Positions 36,423-44,582 of a DNA stretch of 64,000 nt are shown here, piece by piece. Made by a program: the position numbers and the translations under genes. Under the pieces are notes generated by a model. It searched no databases, was not told where the DNA came from, and saw only the letters and a program-made list of their open reading frames with translations. Position 1 is the first letter of the stretch, and each line of letters starts with the position of its first letter. This DNA is from Mesorhizobium sp. (GTDB taxonomy: Bacteria > Pseudomonadota > Alphaproteobacteria > Rhizobiales > Rhizobiaceae), in contig SAKE01000008.1 in the NCBI GenBank assembly GCA_004017275.1, positions 18,112-82,111 on the forward strand. Reading direction: 5' to 3'.

Positions 36423-37232
36423 TTAGATCGTAGGAAACATCCCGCCATCCAGCCGAATATTAGTTCCCGTGATGTAAGCCGCCCTTGGACTGGCAAGGAA
36501 GGTGATGGTGTCTGCGATCTCTTCCAACGTACCCACCCGATTCATAGGCACCTGCGCGAATAGGGGCAGGACGGCCTTCTCTACATCCTGCCAAGGCGCG
36601 TCCGCAGCGATACCGCGGTCGACCGCGACCTCGCGGAACTTCATGTCAAGCTTGGCGCTGTGCACTGTACCGGGCGAGATAGCGTTCACGGTCACGCCTT
36701 CGGCCGCGACGGCCTTGGCCATCGATACTGTCATGGCGAGCATAGCAGCCTTGGCTGCGGAATAATCGGGATTGACGGGCGGAGGCATTAAACCCGCGAG
36801 GCTCGATATATTGATGACCCGGCCCCATTTTGCCAGCCGCATCCCTGGCAGCAGCGCGTTGGTAACCCGCAGGGCAGCAATCACGTTGCGGTCGTAGGTC
36901 GAGGCCCAGGATTGCGGTGAGGTATTGCTCCAGTCCTCCCCGGGGCCGGACCCGCCCGCGTTGTTGATCAAAATCCCAATTGTCCCGCCAAGTCGTTGTG
37001 CCTCCATCGCCATTGCGGCGACGTCCTCCTCGACCGTTAGATCGCCAGTCACACAATGAGCATTGCCACCATCGGAGGCAATCTGTTGTTTCACCTGCTC
37101 CGCCGCGCCTCTGTCGCGGCCATGAACGATGACCGTCGCCCCTTCTTGCGCAAGTCCCTTTGCCACGGCCTCCCCGATGCCCTTGCTGCTTCCCGTTACG
37201 AGCGCGACCTTTCCGTTCAACTGTAAATCCAT
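36423..37232 (-). CDS. Short-chain dehydrogenase/reductase (HxlR-linked)
   Basis: A 269-residue SDR: VTGSSKGIGEAVAKGL (cofactor motif), ILINNAGG, ISSLAGLMPPP with the catalytic Ser, DYSAAKAAM with Tyr and Lys, and the C-terminal SPRAAYITGTNIRLDGGM. The ligand is unknown. The gene is divergent from an HxlR-type regulator; a 27-bp palindrome occupies the gap just upstream of its start. An SDR C-terminal scar at 37662-37730 shares its last 20 residues closely, so a related gene once existed next to the regulator. Confidence 0.88.
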   Translation of the reverse strand: MDLQLNGKVALVTGSSKGIGEAVAKGLAQEGATVIVHGRDRGAAEQVKQQIASDGGNAHCVTGDLTVEEDVAAMAMEAQRLGGTIGILINNAGGSGPGEDWSNTSPQSWASTYDRNVIAALRVTNALLPGMRLAKWGRVINISSLAGLMPPPVNPDYSAAKAAMLAMTVSMAKAVAAEGVTVNAISPGTVHSAKLDMKFREVAVDRGIAADAPWQDVEKAVLPLFAQVPMNRVGTLEEIADTITFLASPRAAYITGTNIRLDGGMFPTI

Positions 37233-37242
37233 GATCCAATCA

Positions 37243-37269
37243 CCTATTTGGGGTCGAACACCAAATAGG
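37243..37269. promoter_or_regulatory. 27-bp palindromic operator between SDR and HxlR genes
   Basis: CCTATTTGGGGT (37243-37254), a 3-base spacer and ACACCAAATAGG (37258-37269) form arms that match in 11 of 12 positions. It lies 11 bp upstream of the SDR start and 37 bp upstream of the HxlR start. A dimeric winged-helix regulator bound here would control both genes. Confidence 0.7.
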
Positions 37270-37305
37270 ACGCTGCCTGTGGAAGCTGCAAGAACGCACC
37301 AAAAA

Positions 37306-37653
37306 GTGCCTGTTCCATCAAATGTCCGAATCGAATGTTTGGGACCCGACGGGGCGGTCGCTCATGTCATACGCACGCTTCGTATGATTAGCGGGCGTTG
37401 GAAGATGCCAATTCTGTTTCGCCTTTATGCCGATCCAACCATGCGAAGCTCCCAGTTGCTTCGCGACATAGAGGGCATTTCCCAAAAAATGCTGACACAG
37501 CATCTCCGCGAGTTGGCGCAGGAAGGATTGGTTGACAGAAGAGATTTCGGTAAGCAGCCACCGCGCGTCGAATATCGGCTGACAGCGATGGGATATGCCC
37601 TGATGCCGGTGCTCCTGGCTGCAAGACAATTTTCTGAAGAACACCCGGACTGA
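37306..37653 (+). CDS. HxlR-family winged-helix regulator
   Basis: A 115-residue protein matching the HxlR domain: LRMISGRWKMPILFRLYADPTMRSSQLLRDIEGISQKMLTQHLRELAQEGLVDRR with the wing YRLTAMGYALMPVL. Many members sense reactive aldehydes or quinones and control a nearby oxidoreductase. I chose the GTG at 37306, which gives a normal family length; the frame is open farther upstream but would cross the operator palindrome. The divergent SDR is the likely target. Confidence 0.85.
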   Translation: MPVPSNVRIECLGPDGAVAHVIRTLRMISGRWKMPILFRLYADPTMRSSQLLRDIEGISQKMLTQHLRELAQEGLVDRRDFGKQPPRVEYRLTAMGYALMPVLLAARQFSEEHPD

Positions 37654-37661
37654 CTGTCTTC

Positions 37662-37730
37662 AGCCCCCGCGCCAGCTACATCACCGGCGCGAACCTGCGG
37701 CTTGACGGAGGAATGTGGCCTGGCCTCTAG
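37662..37730 (+). pseudogene. 22-residue C-terminal scar of an SDR gene
   Basis: Just downstream of the HxlR stop codon, in frame and ending with TAG, the bases encode SPRASYITGANLRLDGGMW plus three residues. That is the classic SDR C-terminus and close to the end of the intact SDR at 36423-37232, but on the opposite strand. The rest of the gene is missing. It is probably the trace of a deletion that fused the regulator to the end of a former SDR gene. Confidence 0.7.
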
Positions 37731-37803
37731 GCGTCCCTTCGGCCGTCATTGGCGGACGATCTTTTTGTTCGCGTTGCCCGGGAGCAGGCGATTTGAGCGA
37801 TTG

Positions 37804-38730
37804 TCAGGCCTGTTCTCCGAGGTGATGCTGGACCCACTTCACTTCTTCCGATGCGATGCGCCCGAAATGCCGTTTGAAATCGCGGCTGAATTGCGCCGGG
37901 CTGACATAGCCTACCGATGCCGCCACGTCTGCGATCGTCCCGCTCTGGCGGGAAATCATCAGTCTCGCCTCATGGAGCCGCATCGCTTTCACGTATTGCA
38001 TCGGGCTGGAGCCCGTCAGATCCTTGAAATGAACGTGGTAGGAGGGAATGCTCATGCCCACGTTTCTTGCCAAGTCCGCGACAGCGATTTCGGAACCGTA
38101 GTTTTCCCGCAGCCACGCCACGCTCTGGATGAGTTTTCCGGACGTCCCTTTCCGCTGAAGGGCCGTGATCACCGCGCCGCCTTGCGGGCCGACCATGACC
38201 CGGTAATGCAATTCGCGCAGAATAGAAGCTCCGAGCACAGCGACATCGACCGCGCTGCCGAGCACCATCAGCAAGCGCAGCAAGACATCCTCGATTTCGC
38301 AAGTCATTCTGCTCGACAGAAGACCTCTTGGCTTGGCACTTACCGATCCGGCGTGTTTTTCGACCTGCATGGCGATCTCGGCCGCCATCTGCATATCGAA
38401 CTCCAGATAGACGGCCAGCAATGGCCGCTGCGGACTGGCCGTCGACGTCATCCGGAATGGAACGGGTACCGAGACGGCAAGATAGTGATCCTCATCGTAG
38501 AGGTAGATTTCCCGTTCGAGGATGCCCTGCTTGCTTCCCTGCAATACGAATACGGCCCCGGGATTATAAAGGACTGGAATGTCGTGAAGCACAGTCTCCG
38601 TTCGCAGAATACGGACGGAACGGAGTGCAGTTTGATTGTATCCGTGACGAGGCGCGAGAAGTCCAGCCAATGCGACAAGCCGGTCCTTCGTGGATGACCA
38701 TCTTTCGTCATCTATAGGATTTGGCAACAT
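37804..38730 (-). CDS. AraC-family transcriptional regulator
   Basis: A 308-residue protein with an N-terminal cupin-like AraC_N sensor (VLYNPGAVFVLQGSKQGIL, then YLAVSVPVPF) and C-terminal paired helix-turn-helix motifs (IAVADLARNVGMSIPSYHVHF and TIADVAASVGYVSPAQFSRDF). The sensor half matches YqhC-type activators, which respond to aldehydes and switch on an adjacent reductase. The divergent gene at 38811 encodes an SDR across an 80-bp gap, consistent with that scheme. Confidence 0.92.
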   Translation of the reverse strand: MLPNPIDDERWSSTKDRLVALAGLLAPRHGYNQTALRSVRILRTETVLHDIPVLYNPGAVFVLQGSKQGILEREIYLYDEDHYLAVSVPVPFRMTSTASPQRPLLAVYLEFDMQMAAEIAMQVEKHAGSVSAKPRGLLSSRMTCEIEDVLLRLLMVLGSAVDVAVLGASILRELHYRVMVGPQGGAVITALQRKGTSGKLIQSVAWLRENYGSEIAVADLARNVGMSIPSYHVHFKDLTGSSPMQYVKAMRLHEARLMISRQSGTIADVAASVGYVSPAQFSRDFKRHFGRIASEEVKWVQHHLGEQA

Positions 38731-38810
38731 TCTAAGAGGATCCGCAATCGAATTGCCCGATCCGTCATATTATCTGGCACATTCAGGATCAATCAAGGAG
38801 TTTCAAAAAA

Positions 38811-39638
38811 ATGTCACGCAAGACCTTTTTCATCACCGGAGCGAATTCCGGCTTCGGGCTTGCCATCGCCACTGCCGCCGTCCAGGCGGGTCACACGGTT
38901 GTCGGGACTGTGCGCTCTGAAGCCTCGCGCGAAGCGCTGGGCAAGACCCTGCCTGCACTCCATCCTGTCATCTGTGATGTCACTGAATTCGACCGTATCC
39001 CAGACGTGGTTGAGAAGATGGAGATCGAACACGGACCAGTTGACGTGCTGATCAACAATGCCGGATACGGTCACGAAGGCATTCTTGAGGAATCGCCGAT
39101 CGACGAGATGCGGCGCCAATTCGACGTAAACGTGTTTGGCGCTGTCGCTGTGGCCAAGGCGTTTCTTCCCAGATTCCGGGAGCGACGCAGCGGCTTCATT
39201 GTCAACGTCACGTCGATGGGCGGCATGATCACCATGCCCGGCATCGCATATTATTGCGGCAGCAAGTTTGCGCTTCAGGGCATCTCCGAAGTCATGCGGT
39301 CAGAAATGGCGCCGTTCGGTGTTCATGTCACGACCCTTTGCCCCGGCTCCTTCCGGACGGACTGGGCAGGGCGCTCCATGGTCCGCACAGAGCGGTCGAT
39401 TGCGGATTACGATACGCTTTTTGATCCGATCCGTGAGGCGCGTCAGGCCGCGAGCGGCAAGCAACTCGGCGACCCGGAAAAACTGGCGGCCGCCGTCTTG
39501 ACCCTGATCGGATCGGACAGTCCCCCGCCGCAGCTTCTCCTCGGCAGCGATGCCCTCAGACACGTGTCAGCCAGGATAGAGCGCCTTCAGCAGGAAATCG
39601 ACGCCTGGAAATCCGCGACCGTCTCGACCGACGGCTGA
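38811..39638 (+). CDS. Short-chain dehydrogenase/reductase (AraC-linked)
   Basis: A 275-residue classical SDR: FITGANSGFGLAIATAAVQ, VLINNAGYGHEG, VTSMGGMITMPGIAYYCGSKFAL with catalytic Ser, Tyr and Lys, then CPGSFRTDWAGR. The GANSGFG cofactor motif and the long C-terminal part resemble NADPH-dependent reductases of the retinol-dehydrogenase-like group. A YqhC-like AraC gene is divergent from it and probably activates it under aldehyde stress, by inference. Confidence 0.9.
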   Translation: MSRKTFFITGANSGFGLAIATAAVQAGHTVVGTVRSEASREALGKTLPALHPVICDVTEFDRIPDVVEKMEIEHGPVDVLINNAGYGHEGILEESPIDEMRRQFDVNVFGAVAVAKAFLPRFRERRSGFIVNVTSMGGMITMPGIAYYCGSKFALQGISEVMRSEMAPFGVHVTTLCPGSFRTDWAGRSMVRTERSIADYDTLFDPIREARQAASGKQLGDPEKLAAAVLTLIGSDSPPPQLLLGSDALRHVSARIERLQQEIDAWKSATVSTDG

Positions 39639-39675
39639 CAAACGAGTGGATCGCATATTTGCTGTTGACGTTCTG

Positions 39676-39690
39676 CCTACTAGAAGGTAG
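39676..39690 (-). promoter_or_regulatory. TetR operator candidate 1 (CTACCTTCTAGTAGG)
   Basis: Read on the minus strand the site is CTACCTTCTAGTAGG. It differs at two positions from CTACCAACTAGTAGG at 40338-40352. It lies 10 bp upstream of the TetR gene start, so binding would block autogenous expression. Confidence 0.65.
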
Positions 39691-39699
39691 ACACGACAA

Positions 39700-40290
39700 A
39701 TGAGCAATCTCCTGACGACCTCCGATGAAATCCTGGCCTCCGCGCGAACATTGATCATGAGCGGCGGCTATAATGGCTTCAGCTATGCTGATATTGCTGA
39801 AGTGGTTGGGATCCGCAAGGCCAGCATCCACCACCACTTTCCCAGCAAAGCCGAACTGGTGCGTGAGTTGGTCAAGCGATATCGTAAAGATGGCGAGGCG
39901 GGGGTTGCAGGGCTCGAGCAAAACGTTCCGGACCCGCACGACATTCTCAAAGTTTATGCAGGTCACTGGGCCAAGTGCATCGAGGATGCGAGCAGACCGT
40001 TTTGCGTATGCGCCTTGCTTGCCAGTGAGTTGCCATCGCTGCCGACGGAGGTCGCCACAGAGGTCAGGGCGTTCTTTCGCTTCATCTCTTCATGGCTGAC
40101 CTCAGTCATGGCGCGCGGGGCAAAGGAAAAGACTCTCAACCTTTCAAGCGAGCCTGCCGTTGAAGCCGAGGCATTCCTGGCTACTGTTTACGGCGCGATG
40201 CTTTCCGCACGAGCTTACGGCAACCCGGAAGTGTTCGCCGCCATACTGGCTCCCGCTTTGAACCGGCTGTCGCCCGTCCCCTCTCACTAA
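39700..40290 (+). CDS. TetR-family transcriptional regulator
   Basis: A 196-residue regulator with an N-terminal helix-turn-helix: GYNGFSYADIAEVVGIRKASIHHHFPSKAELVREL. The helical ligand domain starts around residue 60 and contains cysteines in SRPFCVCALL. This is the YxFSYADIAEVVGIRKASIHHHF type common next to oxidoreductase or redox genes. Palindromes of the same sequence occur upstream of this gene and upstream of the exported protein gene at 40365, so both are predicted targets. Confidence 0.92.
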   Translation: MSNLLTTSDEILASARTLIMSGGYNGFSYADIAEVVGIRKASIHHHFPSKAELVRELVKRYRKDGEAGVAGLEQNVPDPHDILKVYAGHWAKCIEDASRPFCVCALLASELPSLPTEVATEVRAFFRFISSWLTSVMARGAKEKTLNLSSEPAVEAEAFLATVYGAMLSARAYGNPEVFAAILAPALNRLSPVPSH

Positions 40291-40337
40291 TCCCGCGAGC
40301 GACTTAGGCCGCTCCGGTAAAACCGCGTCACCAGTAA

Positions 40338-40352
40338 CTACCAACTAGTAGG
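40338..40352 (+). promoter_or_regulatory. TetR operator candidate 2 (CTACCAACTAGTAGG)
   Basis: This near-palindrome matches operator candidate 1 in 13 of 15 positions. It is 12 bp upstream of the exported protein start, overlapping the likely ribosome site and transcription start region. That favours repression of the 40365 operon by the TetR protein. Confidence 0.65.
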
Positions 40353-40364
40353 AAGAAAGAAAAA

Positions 40365-40994
40365 ATGATGAAGAATCTCCTCCCCGCCCTCGCTCTTGGA
40401 CTTTCCAGTATCTCGTCTATGGCGGTCCTTGCTACGCCCGCCCATGCCGATGATAAGAAATCCGTTCAGCTCCATGTTCGCGGCAGCATCGTCAACTTCG
40501 GCGAAACCACGCTCAAGGTGAAGACGCGCGAAGGCGAGACCGTTGATGTCGCCCTTTCTGACGGCTGGAAACTTGCCAGCGTCGCGAACGCAAAAGTCAC
40601 GGATATCAAGCCAGGCGACTTCGTTGGCATCGCATCCATGCCGAAAGACGGCGGCGGTGATGGTGCGCTTGAAGTCCTCATCTTCCCGCCGGCCATGAAA
40701 GGCGCGGGCGAGGGCAGCTACGGTTGGGATCTTAAACCCGACAGCAGCATGACCAACGCGACCGTCGCGGATGCCGTCAAAGGCGTCGATGGCCGGACGG
40801 TCACCGTCACCTATCATGGCAAGGAAAAGAAGATTGCCATCCCGGACGGCACGCCTGTCGTGACCATCGCTCCGGCAACCAGCGACGATCTCGTCCCCGG
40901 CGCCGTCGTCTTCATTGCCGCCGAGAAAGGTGCAACCGCTCCCATCGCCCATCAGGTGATTGTCGGTAAGAATGGCGTGGTTCCTCCTATGTAA
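40365..40994 (+). CDS. Exported DUF5666-like protein of unknown function
   Basis: A 209-residue protein with a Sec signal (MMKNLLPALALGLSSISSM, cleavage near AHA-D). The mature part holds two related beta-barrel-like segments: VRGSIVNFGETTLKVKTREGE followed by DIKPGDFVGIAS, and VDGRTVTVTYHGKEKKIAIP followed by LVPGAVVFIAA. This two-fold pattern is typical of DUF5666 modules, and the function of the family is not known. It follows the TetR gene, with an operator candidate just before it, and precedes a broken cytochrome b561 gene, so it was probably part of a redox operon. Confidence 0.75.
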   Translation: MMKNLLPALALGLSSISSMAVLATPAHADDKKSVQLHVRGSIVNFGETTLKVKTREGETVDVALSDGWKLASVANAKVTDIKPGDFVGIASMPKDGGGDGALEVLIFPPAMKGAGEGSYGWDLKPDSSMTNATVADAVKGVDGRTVTVTYHGKEKKIAIPDGTPVVTIAPATSDDLVPGAVVFIAAEKGATAPIAHQVIVGKNGVVPPM

Positions 40995-41097
40995 ACCACC
41001 TGGTCGCCGGTCGGATCGGTCGCTCCATCGATTCGACCGCGACCACTCGTGACGATGCTGCGTGGTGTCCATTGGATGCCGCGGACGAGGAAATGCC

Positions 41098-41454
41098 ATG
41101 AACGAGAATACCACCAATGACGACGTTCGATATCCTCGGACAGTGTTCATCCGTCGCCACTCTTTCGTAACACGGCTCACGCATTGGGTGAACGTGCTTT
41201 GCCTGAGCTTCCTGCTCTTGAGCGGGCTGCAGATTTTCAATGCCCACCCCGAGCTTTACTGGGGACATTACGGCGCGGACGGCGATCCTGCGGTCCTGAC
41301 GATTGGCTCAGAAAGCCAGGGCGACGGCCCGCATGGTTTTGTACGTGTCGCGGGATTGCAAGTTGCCACGACCGGCGTCCTTGGCGTCTCAAATGTTAAT
41401 GGTGAGCCGACATCACGGGCTTTTCCTGCCTGCCTCCAGCTTCGGAGACGCTAG
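41098..41454 (+). pseudogene. Truncated cytochrome b561-type membrane protein
   Basis: The 118 residues match the N-terminus of b561/thiosulfate-reductase cytochrome b proteins: RRHSFVTRLTHWVNVLCLSF, with the first heme-ligand His in LTHW, and LLLSGLQIFNAHP. They continue through GFVRVAGLQVATTGVLGVSN and then stop at LQLRRR, far short of the usual four helices and 200 or more residues. The remaining helices are not found in any frame of the following 190 bp, so a deletion has occurred. The GAGG before the ATG at 41098 shows that the start is genuine. Confidence 0.75.
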
Positions 41455-41563
41455 TGCAGGGGAGCATGAGGAACATAGTTCCACGCAGAAATCTCCCGGA
41501 CGGTTTTCAGGCGAGGGCAAGCGGATCGGGCAAGGCAATTGGGGGGACAAGACACCCTTTGGA

Positions 41564-41598
41564 AAGCATGTCGGCTACGTGTGATTGCCGACATGCTT
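41564..41598. terminator. 12-bp hairpin upstream of DUF308 gene
   Basis: AAGCATGTCGGC (41564-41575) and GCCGACATGCTT (41587-41598) are perfect inverses with an 11-base loop. It lies between the broken cytochrome gene and the next membrane protein gene. With no T-run it may be an old terminator or a regulatory RNA structure. Confidence 0.5.
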
Positions 41599-41643
41599 CA
41601 AACCAGAAGAACAACCCAATCAAACCAGAATTTGGATCTCACT

Positions 41644-42219
41644 ATGACAAACTACCAAACGGACTTCGCAGGAAACGGCGGGGATTACTGGCTGAAGCGG
41701 TACTACTTTGCGCGAGCCGCGTTCTCCGTCATCTGGGTCGCGGCGGCGTTGACTGCCGGCCGCCAGTCTTTCACCGTCGCGGCCATTTTGCTGATTATCT
41801 ACCCCGCCTGGGATGCGGCCGCCAATTACGTCGATGCAGCACGAAACGGCGGCCTGGCAAATAACCGGAGCCAGGCGATAAACGTAGCCGTGAGTTCGGT
41901 TATGACCCTTGCAGTCACTGTCGCTCTCACAATGAGCATGAACTGGGTTCTTGGCGGCTTTGGTCTCTGGGCAATCTTTTCCGGCCTCTTACAGCTTGCC
42001 ACAGCGGTTCGCCGCTTGAAGACGACCGGTGGGCAGTGGACAATGATCCTCAGCGGCGGCCAGTCGGCAATAGCAGGCGCGTTCTTCATCGCACAAGCGC
42101 TGAAGCCTGACGAACCTTCGATTGCGAATGTTGCCGGTTATGCTGGTCTCGGTGCCTTGTATTTTCTTGTCTCGGCGGTTTGGCTCACAGTCAGCCAAAT
42201 GCGGCAAAAGGCTGCTTGA
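41644..42219 (+). CDS. DUF308-like integral membrane protein
   Basis: A 191-residue protein with six hydrophobic segments in short pairs (for example VIWVAAALTAG, AAILLIIYPAWDAA, VMTLAVTVALTM, LGALYFLVSAVWLTV). The NYVDAARNGG and LWAIFSGLLQLATAVRRLK pattern fits DUF308/HdeD-type membrane proteins. Function is unknown; some HdeD relatives are acid-stress proteins. It follows the cytochrome remnant on the same strand and could be under the same TetR operator. Confidence 0.75.
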   Translation: MTNYQTDFAGNGGDYWLKRYYFARAAFSVIWVAAALTAGRQSFTVAAILLIIYPAWDAAANYVDAARNGGLANNRSQAINVAVSSVMTLAVTVALTMSMNWVLGGFGLWAIFSGLLQLATAVRRLKTTGGQWTMILSGGQSAIAGAFFIAQALKPDEPSIANVAGYAGLGALYFLVSAVWLTVSQMRQKAA

Positions 42220-42358
42220 CGACAAGCGGGGGGATTATCCATTCGATCACCAGGTATGAACCTGCAGAGTACATATGCAGAACTTCGGACCTGCTGAAAC
42301 CGTCGTTCCTTTTGCCGCCGAATTCTCCTGTCGAGCCATCGGCGGCTGGCTCGGAAAT

Positions 42359-43111
42359 TCATTCGAAACGCAGTTGTCGAATTCCCGCGGTTTCTCCGCC
42401 ATCCACAGGAATGACGGCACCATTGATGAATGACGAATTGCTAGAGAGCAGCCAGCCGACCACCTCGGCGACTTCGCGCGGATCCGCGATCCGTTCCACG
42501 GGTATGGTTCGAAGCAAGGCGTTGAGAATGGTCGGATTGGCCATCGTCGATGCCATCATCCGGGTATTGATCTGGCCAGGACAAATCACGTTGAAGCGGA
42601 CATCCTTGCCGTGCTCAAGGGCGAGCGCCTGCGTCAGGCCAATCAGTGCGGCCTTGCTCGCGCAATAGGCAGCCATGCCCTCCGCGCCGGTCATTCCCGC
42701 GACGGACGAAACGCTTACCACGGAACCCTTGGATTTGATCAGGCCGGGTAGGCTCAACCGCGTGAACAGATAAACGCTTCGGGTATTGACTGCGAAAATC
42801 CTGTCCCAGTCCGCTGCCGTGGTATCGATGAAGGCGCGGCGCATCGACATGCCTGCATTGTTGACCAGGCCAGCGATGTTCCCGTCACCCAGTGCTAGTG
42901 CCAGGCCAACCGCGGCTTCGCAGTCGGCCTCGTTTTCGACGTCGGCTCGGCAGAATGTAACAGTCGAGAATGCGCGCGCTATTTGCGAACCATTTTCCGC
43001 GTCACGACCGACACAGACCACCTTGGCGCCCTGCGATGCGAGATGTTCGACGCATGCCGCGCCAATCCCATGGGTACCGCCCGTCACTATGTAAGCCCCC
43101 GTCATGGGCAT
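42359..43111 (-). CDS. Short-chain dehydrogenase/reductase of the aminotransferase-transketolase cluster
   Basis: A 250-residue SDR: YIVTGGTHGIGAACVEHLAS (cofactor site), LVNNAGMSMRRAF, SVSSVAGMTGAEGMAAYCASKAAL with catalytic residues, and VICPGQINTRMM. The ATG at 43111 is preceded by GGAGG; a second ATG at 43105 is possible. It overlaps the end of the class III aminotransferase gene by 10 bp, so they form one minus-strand operon. It could oxidise or reduce the carbonyl intermediate made by the aminotransferase. Confidence 0.88.
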   Translation of the reverse strand: MPMTGAYIVTGGTHGIGAACVEHLASQGAKVVCVGRDAENGSQIARAFSTVTFCRADVENEADCEAAVGLALALGDGNIAGLVNNAGMSMRRAFIDTTAADWDRIFAVNTRSVYLFTRLSLPGLIKSKGSVVSVSSVAGMTGAEGMAAYCASKAALIGLTQALALEHGKDVRFNVICPGQINTRMMASTMANPTILNALLRTIPVERIADPREVAEVVGWLLSSNSSFINGAVIPVDGGETAGIRQLRFE

Positions 43112-44436
43112 GCTCCTCCGCTCTTGATGTCTTCGGTCAGCACCCGTTTCATCATCTGGACAGTTTCCTGGATGTCGTCCTCGGTATGTGCCGCGGAAAT
43201 CATGAAGGTCCCGCGCGCAAAGGACCAGATGCCGCGCTGGAGCAGCGCGCGATGAATACGCGATAGCAACTCCTTGTTATGCGACAGGACATCTCGATAG
43301 GTTCTGGGAATTGTCGGGGACCCATAGACACTGACGACGGCGCCCGGGCCACCTGCGGACAGCGGCGCTCCTGTCTCCCGGAAAACCTGGTTGAAGCCGG
43401 CGATAAGTTCTTTTCCCAATTGCTGGATATGTTTCAGAACCGCCTGATCGTCACGCTTCAATTCGCGCAACACAGCAAGCGCACCCGCGCAGGACAATGC
43501 GCCGGAATTGTAGGTTCCCAGATGCGAAACGGCATTGTCGACCAGGAGCGACATGATGTCGTCGCGGCCGCCGAAGCCTGCAATGGGCAAGCCGCCGGCA
43601 AATGCCTTGCCGAACGTGCAGAGATCGGGGACGATCGCGTAAAGTTCCTGCCCTCCACCGAGCGCCATCCTGAAGCCACTGACCACCTCGTCGAAGATCA
43701 GGATCGAGCCGTAGGCCGACGTCAGCGTCCGGAGCTTTTCCAGAAAACCCGGTGCGACTTCCAGAAATCCGTTGTTCGTTGGGCACGGCTCGAGAATGAT
43801 GGCGGCGATCTCGCACCCATGCCGTGACATGATCTGCTCAATTCCCGTGAAGTCGTTCCATGTTGCGATGACAATGTCGTCGATCACACTCTTGGGCTGG
43901 CCCGGAGTCATCGGCACGGGTTTGGGATGGCTGGCGAGCCCCATATGTGCGACCGGCTTGACGCTTATGAAGACATTATCCGCCCAACCATGAAAATGCC
44001 CCTCGAATTTCAGGATCTTGTCGCGGCCGGTATATGCACGTGCCAGTCGCAGCGCCGACTGCACGGCCTCGGTTCCCGAATTGGTGAACCTTACCTTGTC
44101 GACACAAGGGAATGAGCTGACGACTTCTTCGGCGAGCAGCAACTCGCTCTCGCACGCCGCACCGAACATGATGCCGGTTTCAAGCGATTGGGCGATTGCT
44201 TCTGAGAGCACGCGCGGGGCATGGCCGAGGATCAGCGGCCCGAACGCGAGCATGTAGTCGATGTAACGTTTGCCGTCGGCATCCTCCACATGCGCGCCTT
44301 TGCCCTTGGCAATGAAGAGGTCGCGATGCTCGTAGCGACCCCCGCTTCCCATCCCTCCGGCAAGCACGCTGGCCAATCTCGCTGTCAAGCCGGCAGATCG
44401 ATCCTGCTGGCCTGAACCCCCGGTTTCGTTGCGCAT
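43102..44436 (-). CDS. Class III aminotransferase, glutamate-1-semialdehyde aminomutase-like
   Basis: A 444-residue PLP enzyme: RYIDYMLAFGPLILGHAP, FTNSGTEAVQSALRLARAYTG, HFHGWADN, ILIFDEVVSGFRMALGG with the PLP Asp, and the Schiff-base Lys in TFGKAFAGGLP. The sequence is closest in style to glutamate-1-semialdehyde aminomutase-like proteins, which are used in secondary and catabolic pathways as aminotransferases. It is unlikely to be the heme pathway enzyme, because alphaproteobacteria make aminolevulinate by the Shemin route. It is divergent from a second class III aminotransferase and coupled to an SDR. Confidence 0.88.
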   Translation of the reverse strand: MRNETGGSGQQDRSAGLTARLASVLAGGMGSGGRYEHRDLFIAKGKGAHVEDADGKRYIDYMLAFGPLILGHAPRVLSEAIAQSLETGIMFGAACESELLLAEEVVSSFPCVDKVRFTNSGTEAVQSALRLARAYTGRDKILKFEGHFHGWADNVFISVKPVAHMGLASHPKPVPMTPGQPKSVIDDIVIATWNDFTGIEQIMSRHGCEIAAIILEPCPTNNGFLEVAPGFLEKLRTLTSAYGSILIFDEVVSGFRMALGGGQELYAIVPDLCTFGKAFAGGLPIAGFGGRDDIMSLLVDNAVSHLGTYNSGALSCAGALAVLRELKRDDQAVLKHIQQLGKELIAGFNQVFRETGAPLSAGGPGAVVSVYGSPTIPRTYRDVLSHNKELLSRIHRALLQRGIWSFARGTFMISAAHTEDDIQETVQMMKRVLTEDIKSGGACP

Positions 44437-44502
44437 TGGGTTGAAATCCCTCCGTTGGCGGTGCGGAGCGCAAATCTGCGAACCGCTTCTTGTAATCTGC
44501 AA

Positions 44503-44516
44503 TCTATAAGTTATAA
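44503..44516. promoter_or_regulatory. Operator candidate TCTATAAGTTATAA in the divergent aminotransferase promoter
   Basis: It contains the palindrome TATAAGTTATA (44505-44515). An identical 14-mer occurs at 54428-54441 upstream of the split transketolase, and a weaker version at 51767-51780 upstream of the GntR gene. Three occurrences in the control regions of one cluster point to the GntR protein encoded at 51846 as the binder. Confidence 0.65.
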
Positions 44517-44582
44517 GTACGAACTCATAAGTGCAAGCGGAATACGACCGCTGCGCGTTCGGAAATCCGGGAACCCCAGGGC

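Noticed and set aside
43102..44436. Role of the glutamate-1-semialdehyde-like aminotransferase in heme synthesis
   Set aside because: Alphaproteobacteria use 5-aminolevulinate synthase, and this gene is coupled to an SDR in a catabolic cluster.
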